From NCBI GenBank assembly GCA_023437865.1, contig JAEZFE010000420.1, positions 1 through 6,236 of the forward strand: a stretch of 6,236 nt of DNA, given 5' to 3'. The DNA is from Pseudomonadota bacterium. GTDB lineage: Bacteria; Pseudomonadota; Alphaproteobacteria; Rhodospirillales; Magnetospirillaceae. The notes under the pieces were generated by a model. The model was not told where the DNA came from. It did no database searches and was given only the letters and a program-made list of their open reading frames with translations. The position numbers were made by a program, and so were the translations under genes. Positions 1 to 4,738 of this stretch are shown here, piece by piece (the first letter of the stretch is position 1; every line of letters starts with the position of its first letter).

Positions 1-606
1 GTCATCAGCCTGCTGATCGGCCTGATCCTCGCCTTCATCGGGGCCATTCAGCTTTCGCAATTCGGCGCGGCCATCTACGTGGCCGACCTCGTGGGACTTG
101 CCATGACGCGCGAAATGGCGGCGGTGATGACCGCCATCGTGGTGGCCGGACGCACCGGCGCCGCCTTCGCCGCGCAATTGGGCACCATGCAGGGCAACGA
201 GGAAATCGACGCGCTGAGTACGCTGGGCGTGCCGCCGGTCGAATTCCTGGTGCTGCCAAGGATGCTGGCGCTCGCGCTCATGATGCCGCTGCTCTACGTC
301 TACGGCTGCTTCATCGGCCTGTTCGGTGGCTACCTCGTCGGCACCGGCATGCTGGAGTTGAGCGGGCAAGCCTATATCGACCGCACCCGCGAGGCGGTGG
401 GCTTCGCCGATTTCGCCATCGGGTTCGTGAAGAGCGCGGTGTTCGGGGCCGTCGTCGCCTTCGCCGGCTGTCAGCGCGGCATCGAGGCGGGGCGCAGCGC
501 TGCGGCGGTGGGCCAGGCGACCACCTCGGCGGTCGTCACCTCGATCCTCTACATCATCGTCATCGATGCCGTCTTCTCGATCCTCCTCAACGTCATGGGC
601 ATCTAA
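1..606 (+). CDS. mlaE: MlaE-family ABC transporter permease (5' partial)
   Basis: Integral inner-membrane permease of an MCE/Mla lipid ABC transporter. The frame is open from base 1, so the N-terminus lies outside; 201 residues are visible, against roughly 260 for MlaE alone or about 370 when a STAS domain is fused in front. Visible family signatures (numbered from the first visible residue) are YVADLVGLAMTREMAAVMTA at 26-45, an AGRTGAAFAAQLGTM stretch at 49-63, the conserved EIDALSTLGVPP segment at 68-79, and the C-terminal KSAVFG plus VGQATTSAVV segments near 144-179. Hydrophobic membrane stretches lie around residues 1-17, 88-116, 139-156 and 177-200. An internal GTG at base 79 is not the start, because conserved sequence continues upstream of it. 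The stop TAA is one base before the ATPase gene, indicating co-transcription and probably translational coupling. Whether a STAS (MlaB-like) domain is fused at the missing end cannot be seen. The family is clear; substrate (phospholipid or other lipid) is inferred. Confidence 0.95.
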   Translation, partial: VISLLIGLILAFIGAIQLSQFGAAIYVADLVGLAMTREMAAVMTAIVVAGRTGAAFAAQLGTMQGNEEIDALSTLGVPPVEFLVLPRMLALALMMPLLYVYGCFIGLFGGYLVGTGMLELSGQAYIDRTREAVGFADFAIGFVKSAVFGAVVAFAGCQRGIEAGRSAAAVGQATTSAVVTSILYIIVIDAVFSILLNVMGI

Positions 607-607
607 A

Positions 608-1369
608 ATGAGCATTCCGCGCATCGCCGTTCGCTCGCTGACCATGCAGTTCGGCAGCTACCTCGTGCAGCGCGACGTGAACTTCGAAGTGGCTCCCGGC
701 CGCGTCTTCGTCATCATGGGCGATAGCGGCTGCGGCAAAAGCACATTGCTGCGCCACATGGTCGGATTGGTCCGGCCGGCGGCGGGAGACGTACTCTATG
801 ACGGCGACAGCTTCTGGAGCGCCGACGACGAGGGCCGGGCCGCCCTGTCGCGCCGCTTCGGCATCCTGTTCCAGAGCGGTGCTCTATGGAGTTCGATGAC
901 ACTGGCGGAAAACGTCGCCCTGCCACTTGCCCAATATACCTCGCTATCCCCGCGCGACATCGACGAGCTGGTTTCGCTAAAGCTGGCGCTGGTGGGGCTT
1001 CGCGGCTTCGAGGAGTACTACCCCTCCGAAATCTCCGGCGGCATGCGCAAGCGGGCCGGCCTTGCCCGCGCCATGGCGCTGGACCCCGACATCCTGTTCT
1101 TTGACGAGCCCTCGGCGGGGCTCGATCCGCTGTCGTCGCGCCGGCTGGATGATCTGATCCTGGAGCTGCGCGACAGCCTGGGCACCACCGTCGTCGTCGT
1201 GACCCACGAATTGGCGAGCATCTTCGCCATCGCCGACGATTCCATCTTCCTGGACGCGGAGCAACGCACCGCCATCGCCCACGGGCCGCCGCGGCAGCTG
1301 ATGCACGAATGCGAAAGCGCCAAGGTGCGCGAGTTCCTGGCGCGCGGCGAACACGCCAATGCGGCCTGA
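608..1369 (+). CDS. mlaF: MlaF-family ABC transporter ATP-binding protein
   Basis: Cytoplasmic ATPase that powers the MlaE permease; 253 residues, close to the usual family size of about 260-270. All ABC motifs are present: Walker A GDSGCGKST at 38-46, Q-loop Gln89, signature SGGMRKR at 143-149, Walker B ILFFDE at 162-167 with catalytic Glu167, D-loop AGLD at 170-173 and switch His200. The SGGMRKR signature and the Q-loop context FQSGALWSSMT are typical of the MlaF/Ttg2A group. The ATG at 608 is chosen because family homology begins within a few residues of it. A longer frame from 566 would overlap the permease gene and adds 14 residues rich in serine that do not look like family sequence. 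No good Shine-Dalgarno precedes 608, so expression probably depends on translational coupling to the permease stop one base upstream. It is followed by the MCE gene after 12 bases. ATPase identity is secure; the transported lipid is inferred from context. Confidence 0.96.
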   Translation: MSIPRIAVRSLTMQFGSYLVQRDVNFEVAPGRVFVIMGDSGCGKSTLLRHMVGLVRPAAGDVLYDGDSFWSADDEGRAALSRRFGILFQSGALWSSMTLAENVALPLAQYTSLSPRDIDELVSLKLALVGLRGFEEYYPSEISGGMRKRAGLARAMALDPDILFFDEPSAGLDPLSSRRLDDLILELRDSLGTTVVVVTHELASIFAIADDSIFLDAEQRTAIAHGPPRQLMHECESAKVREFLARGEHANAA

Positions 1370-1381
1370 GCGGAGACAGCA

Positions 1382-2389
1382 ATGGGCAAGAAATACAACC
1401 CGTCTCTCATCGGCGGTTTCGTCCTTGGCGGCATCGTGCTCCTGGTCGGCGCCCTCTTCCTGTTTGGCAGCGGCGACCTGTTCAAGGAGAAGCGGCGCTG
1501 GGTGACCTATTTCGAGGGATCGGTGGGCGGGCTCGATGCGGGGGCCCCGGTTAACTTCCGCGGCGTCCGTGTAGGCACGGTGACCGACGTGCGTCTGCAA
1601 CTGGACCCCAAGGCCATGACCGCACGCATCCCAGTGTATTTCGAGATCGAACCCGAGCGGGTGGAGTGGGTGGGCGGCCAACTCGCCCAATCGCCCAAAC
1701 TGGCCGCCGAAGCGGGGCTGCGGGCAAAGCTTGGCATGCAAAGCTTGGTGACCGGGCAGATGCAGGTGGAGCTTGATCTGCTTCCCAACACCCCCTTCAA
1801 CCTGGTCGGCGCCGATCCGCATGTGCCGGAGATTGCTTCGGCCAAGTCTGAGTTCGACGTCCTGCGCGAGCAGGTGACCGAGCTGCCGCTGCGGGAATTG
1901 CTCGTCTCCATCGACCGCACCGTTGGCAATATCGACCGCCTGGTCAGCTCGCCCGAGATGCGCGATGGCGTACGCGCACTGGCCTCCAGCCTGGCCGAGA
2001 CCGAAAAGCTGATCGCCGGCCTGAACGAGGAGGCCAAGCCGCTGATGCGCGAACTGACCGCAACCGCGCAATCCGTCCGCCAAACCAGCGATCAGGCAAA
2101 CGCGTCGTTGCGAACCGTCGAGGGCGATCTGCATGCGACCTTGGGCGACGTGCGCCAACTGACCAGTTCGGTGCGGGGCGATCTCAAAACCACGCTGCGC
2201 TCGGCCGATCAGGCGCTGCAGCAGGCCCGCACGACGTTGGCCAGCGTCGATGGACTGGTAGCCGACGATTCCAGCTCTCGCGCCGACATCAACCATGCGT
2301 TGGACAACCTCGCCCAGGCAAGCAGCTCCTTGCGCTCCTTCGCCGACAAGGTCGAGCGCAACCCGAACGCCATCATCGTGGGACGTTGA
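1382..2389 (+). CDS. mlaD: MlaD-like MCE-domain protein with long helical tail
   Basis: Membrane-anchored periplasmic substrate-binding component of the MCE transporter. It has 335 residues, much longer than E. coli MlaD (about 180). A short basic N-terminus is followed by one transmembrane anchor at about 10-30 (GGFVLGGIVLLVGALFLFG). The single MCE domain spans about 38-130, with the characteristic GSVGGLDAGAPVNFRGVRVG segment at 46-65 and a later GLRAKLGMQSLVTGQMQVEL stretch. Residues from about 150 onward are Ala/Leu/Gln/Ser-rich with heptad-like spacing and predict an extended helix or coiled coil, ending in ERNPNAIIVGR, a tail ending common in MCE proteins of this long type. GGAG at 1372-1375 lies 6 bases before the ATG. 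MCE proteins are known to form hexameric rings; the long helices could form a tube as in PqiB, which is inference here. The gene sits 12 bases after mlaF and 14 bases before the lipoprotein gene. Confidence 0.94.
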   Translation: MGKKYNPSLIGGFVLGGIVLLVGALFLFGSGDLFKEKRRWVTYFEGSVGGLDAGAPVNFRGVRVGTVTDVRLQLDPKAMTARIPVYFEIEPERVEWVGGQLAQSPKLAAEAGLRAKLGMQSLVTGQMQVELDLLPNTPFNLVGADPHVPEIASAKSEFDVLREQVTELPLRELLVSIDRTVGNIDRLVSSPEMRDGVRALASSLAETEKLIAGLNEEAKPLMRELTATAQSVRQTSDQANASLRTVEGDLHATLGDVRQLTSSVRGDLKTTLRSADQALQQARTTLASVDGLVADDSSSRADINHALDNLAQASSSLRSFADKVERNPNAIIVGR

Positions 2390-2390
2390 C

Positions 2391-2396
2391 AGGAGG
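2391..2396 (+). promoter_or_regulatory. Strong Shine-Dalgarno for the PqiC-like lipoprotein
   Basis: AGGAGG lies 7 bases before the ATG at 2404. It decides the start in favour of 2404 over the in-frame TTG at 2386, which overlaps the mlaD stop and lies upstream of this site. Confidence 0.85.
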
Positions 2397-2403
2397 GGAT
2401 CAA

Positions 2404-2991
2404 ATGGGCCGACGGGCGCACATGTTCTTGCTTGCCGGGTTGGTGGCCGGGTGCGGCCAATTGGACAACCCCAAACTCTATGTCATCTCGCCGTCGAGCG
2501 AGGCGCTGAGCCAGCCGGAATCCGGGGCCGAACCGCTGGTGGCGGTGGCACGGGTAACGCTCCCGAATTACCTGGACCGCTCGCAATTGGTATCGCGCAG
2601 CGGCGCCAATGCCCTGGTTCTGGACGACGACAACCGGTGGGGCGAACCCCTGTCCGAGAGCGTGCCCCGCGTTCTGTCGGAAAACCTGAGCCACTACCTC
2701 CCCGGCGGGCGCGTGGTACTGCCCGAGGAGGCGCGCGGCCAGAAAGTTCGCTACGAATATCTGGTAGCACTGGACGCCTACGAACCCGACGGCCAGGGCA
2801 ACGCGGTCATGCGGGGCCACTGGCTGCTGCGCGATGCCAGTAAGGGCGCAGTGGTGGCGGAAGGAAACATCGACCAGCGGCGCCCCCTGCCCTCCCGCGA
2901 TGCGCCCGGCGCCGTGGCCGCCCTCAACGAGAACCTCAACGATGCCAGCCGCCAGATCGCTGACGCCACCGCTGAAAAGGTAAGGCGATAG
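2404..2991 (+). CDS. PqiC-type ABC transport auxiliary lipoprotein
   Basis: Predicted lipoprotein of the ABC-transport-auxiliary (PqiC, DUF330-like) family; 195 residues. The N-terminus has two arginines, a short hydrophobic stretch and a lipobox V14-A15-G16-C17, so Cys17 should be the lipidated first residue of the mature protein. The residue after Cys is Gly rather than Asp, consistent with outer-membrane sorting by the Lol pathway. The mature protein starts with a LYVISP motif (25-30) that fits the family's usual beginning. Later segments PNYLDRSQLVSR and RWGEPLSESVPRVLSENL are also characteristic of the family. The start at 2404 is set by a perfect AGGAGG. Being last in an MlaE-F-D operon suggests it is the outer-membrane partner of the MCE transporter, by analogy with PqiC beside PqiAB. 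The family call is from remembered motifs; the exact role is inferred. Confidence 0.87.
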   Translation: MGRRAHMFLLAGLVAGCGQLDNPKLYVISPSSEALSQPESGAEPLVAVARVTLPNYLDRSQLVSRSGANALVLDDDNRWGEPLSESVPRVLSENLSHYLPGGRVVLPEEARGQKVRYEYLVALDAYEPDGQGNAVMRGHWLLRDASKGAVVAEGNIDQRRPLPSRDAPGAVAALNENLNDASRQIADATAEKVRR

Positions 2992-3020
2992 CATTGGCCG
3001 GTCTACCGCACGCTATAGCC
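2984..3020. terminator. Inverted repeat over convergent stops, possible bidirectional terminator
   Basis: GGCGATAGC (2984-2992) pairs with GCTATAGCC (3012-3020) at 8 of 9 positions. The 19-base loop contains a further short dyad, CGG TCTA CCG (2999-3008). The structure spans both convergent stop codons (TAG at 2989-2991 plus strand, TAG at 3005-3003 minus strand). There is no T-tract on either side, so an intrinsic terminator is doubtful. Confidence 0.3.
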
Positions 3021-3395
3021 GCGCGCCTCCATGCAGGCGGCGAAGCCGCGTTCCGGCGCGGCCTGCGCCTGCTCGCGGCGGTCATCGCGCCGGCGCATGG
3101 CGCTTCCCAGTCCCCCAACCGCGGCCCCCGCCGCTGCCGTATCGCCGGCATCCTTGTCCGTCAAGCCGCCGACGGCGCCGCCCAGCAGGGCTCCGCGCGC
3201 AGCTCCCCGCACGGGACCCGGCGATGTGGTGGCTGGCGGGTTGGCCGCAGCTTGCTCGCTCGCCCACGAACGGCACTCAGTCTGATCCATTTGTGTCTGC
3301 TGCGTGCTCTGTCCCTTCTTCGGGTAGACGTAGCTCTGTCCGCTTGCGATCGCGGGGACAATCAGCAGAACACCAAAGACCACCGCTATTTTCAT
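3003..3395 (-). CDS. Secreted glycine-zipper domain protein
   Basis: Small exported protein of 130 residues with no assigned reaction. A signal peptide is evident: MK start, hydrophobic core at 3-17, and likely cleavage after Ala-Ser-Gly (17-19). The middle carries a glycine zipper with Gly at exact four-residue spacing (G64, G68, G72, G76), then G90 and G94. This pattern, known in Omp-type glycine-zipper proteins, supports helix packing or membrane association. Two cysteines sit in DQTECRSWA (Cys41) and in the terminal segment FAACMEARGYSV (Cys121) and could form a disulfide. The start at 3395 is preferred because GGGAG (3406-3402) precedes it by 6 bases and the signal peptide begins there. 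A longer frame from 3524 adds 43 residues without secretion features and would run through the intergenic dyads. It is convergent with the lipid-transport operon and divergent from the efflux operon. The glycine-zipper call is firm; function is unknown. Confidence 0.85.
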   Translation of the reverse strand: MKIAVVFGVLLIVPAIASGQSYVYPKKGQSTQQTQMDQTECRSWASEQAAANPPATTSPGPVRGAARGALLGGAVGGLTDKDAGDTAAAGAAVGGLGSAMRRRDDRREQAQAAPERGFAACMEARGYSVR

Positions 3396-3426
3396 GACGA
3401 TCTCCCAGAATTTAGGGAACACCGAC

Positions 3427-3457
3427 AGCATAGAACCCTGATCGGGGGAACAAGCAA
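3427..3457 (-). promoter_or_regulatory. Candidate promoter for the glycine-zipper gene
   Basis: On the minus strand, TTGCTT (3457-3452) and TATGCT (3432-3427) resemble -35 and -10 boxes, but the 19-base spacer is longer than ideal. The -10 lies about 31 bases before the ATG at 3395, leaving room for a short leader with its Shine-Dalgarno. This is an eye-level match only. Confidence 0.3.
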
Positions 3458-3489
3458 CTGCACTTGGTATCCCCCGTAAAGTGGGGGGG
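3443..3489. promoter_or_regulatory. G/C-tract inverted repeats in the divergent intergenic region
   Basis: CGGGGGA (3443-3449) and TCCCCCG (3470-3476) are perfect inverted repeats. Inside them CAAG (3451-3454) and CTTG (3463-3466) extend the dyad with a small internal loop, giving an 11-base-pair stem in total. The same C-tract (3471-3475) can instead pair with a second G-tract (3483-3489) across a 7-base loop, so two hairpins would exclude one another. The dyad overlaps the candidate -35 of the minus-strand gene and lies 101 bases upstream of the efflux start. It may be an operator or an RNA leader structure; the sequence alone does not decide which. Confidence 0.45.
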
Positions 3490-3576
3490 CGTTCGACCAT
3501 TGCGTTACCTCGTGCTTGCCTCACGGTATCGAGACTTGCGGGAGTAAGTTTTAACTGGCGTCGCCCACCGCATAGT

Positions 3577-3581
3577 GGAGG
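3577..3581 (+). promoter_or_regulatory. Shine-Dalgarno for the membrane-fusion protein
   Basis: GGAGG lies 8 bases before the ATG at 3590. It overlaps the alternative in-frame GTG at 3575, which therefore is unlikely to be the start. Confidence 0.8.
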
Positions 3582-3589
3582 ATTCGCCC

Positions 3590-4738
3590 ATGAGGCCTAC
3601 ACGCGCCATTGCGTTCAGCTTGGCACTCGGGCTTGCCGCGTGCGGACAGGAACAACAAGCCAGCCAAGCGCCGCCCTCGGTGCCAGGGGTCGTGGTTGCC
3701 AAGGCCGAGCAGCGGGATGTCAATCCGCCGCAGATGTTCAATGGCCGGGCCGAAGCCAAGGACAGCGTCGACCTGCTGGCGAGGGTCGAGGGTTTCCTGG
3801 AGCGCCGCCACTTCACCGAAGGCAAGGCGGTCAAGGCTGGCGACATGCTGTTCAGCATCGAGAAGGCGCCGTTCGTCGCAACAGTGCAGCAGAAAGAAGC
3901 GGACCTCGCCCGCGCCCAGGCAGAAGAGCGCAACGCCCGCGTACAGCTTGACCGCGCCAAGCAATTACTGCGAACCCAGAATATTCCGCAATCCGAAGCC
4001 GACAAGCGCGAGGCGCTGTATCTGACCGCCGCCGCCGAGGTCAAGCAGGCCCAGGCGGCCCTGGATGCCGCGCAGATTGACCTGGGCTACACCGACATCC
4101 GCGCCCCCATCGACGGGCGCATTAGCCGCTCCAACTTCACTGAGGGCGCGCTGGTCGGCCCCCGCTCGCCGCCGCTTGCCACCGTCGTGAATAACGACCC
4201 CATCTATGTGACCTTTCCGGTCAGCCAGCGCGAATTGCTCGAATTCCGCCGCAAGGCGGCTGAGCAAGGCCGGACCCGCGATGTCGTGGTGCGCCTGCGG
4301 CTGGCCGACGGCACGCCTTATGGCGAGCCGGGCAAGGTGGATTTCCTGGACGTGAAGGCCGATCCGGGCACCGACACGGTGACAGTGCGCGCGCTGTTCC
4401 CCAATCCGAACAGCATCATCGTCCCCGGCCAGTTCGCCAGCGGGTCGGTGGAGAGCGCCCAGCCGATCGCCTCCATTCTGGTGCCGCAGGCTGCCCTGCA
4501 GATCGACCAGGCCGGAGCCTTCGTGATGGTCGTGGCACCAGACCGCAAGGTGGAGATGCGCCGCGTCCGCACCGGCGCCTCCGTCGAGAACGCCACGGTG
4601 ATCGAGCAGGGTCTGAAGGCAGGCGACCAGGTGGTGGTCGAGGGGGCGCAGAAGGTCCGCCCAGGCCAGGAGGTGCAGGTGAGCGAGATGCCTCCCCCCA
4701 CCCCTGCTCCGGCGGAGGCGAAGGAGAACCCGTCATGA
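3590..4738 (+). CDS. RND efflux membrane-fusion (periplasmic adaptor) lipoprotein
   Basis: Periplasmic adaptor of the AcrA/MexE family, linking the RND pump to an outer-membrane channel; 382 residues, a normal length. A lipobox L15-A16-A17-C18 makes it a probable lipoprotein anchored in the inner membrane through Cys18. The order of domains fits the family: first lipoyl half at about 58-92 (LLARVEGFLERRHFTEGKAV, then KAGD), a coiled-coil hairpin at about 96-163 rich in Ala, Gln, Glu and Lys, and the second lipoyl half beginning LGYTDIRAPIDGRISRS (165-181). A beta-barrel domain (about 200-290) and a membrane-proximal domain (about 295-370) follow, and the C-terminal tail is rich in Pro, Ala and Glu. 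The ATG at 3590 has a good GGAGG and puts the signal peptide at the N-terminus. The stop overlaps the pump start by 4 bases, so the two are translationally coupled. I could not pick a convincing promoter or recognise a named orthologue; drug specificity is unknown. Confidence 0.95.
   Translation: MRPTRAIAFSLALGLAACGQEQQASQAPPSVPGVVVAKAEQRDVNPPQMFNGRAEAKDSVDLLARVEGFLERRHFTEGKAVKAGDMLFSIEKAPFVATVQQKEADLARAQAEERNARVQLDRAKQLLRTQNIPQSEADKREALYLTAAAEVKQAQAALDAAQIDLGYTDIRAPIDGRISRSNFTEGALVGPRSPPLATVVNNDPIYVTFPVSQRELLEFRRKAAEQGRTRDVVVRLRLADGTPYGEPGKVDFLDVKADPGTDTVTVRALFPNPNSIIVPGQFASGSVESAQPIASILVPQAALQIDQAGAFVMVVAPDRKVEMRRVRTGASVENATVIEQGLKAGDQVVVEGAQKVRPGQEVQVSEMPPPTPAPAEAKENPS

Noticed and set aside
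977..2296. Long minus-strand open frame of 439 codons antisense to mlaF and mlaD
   Set aside because: It lies opposite two well-recognised genes. Its translation is rich in His, Gln, Arg and Gly with no family motif, as expected for an antisense shadow in GC-rich DNA.
2209..2994. Minus-strand open frame of 261 codons antisense to the lipoprotein gene
   Set aside because: The plus-strand gene has a lipobox, a perfect Shine-Dalgarno and family motifs. The antisense frame has none of these and overlaps mlaD as well.
2994..3479. Plus-strand open frame opposite the glycine-zipper gene
   Set aside because: Its product has no signal peptide, domain or ribosome site, whereas the minus strand shows a clear exported glycine-zipper protein.
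3396..3589. Hidden small RNA or tRNA gene in the intergenic region
   Set aside because: No cloverleaf, CCA-ending acceptor stem or recognisable small-RNA terminator with a T-tract was found. Only the dyads listed above stand out.
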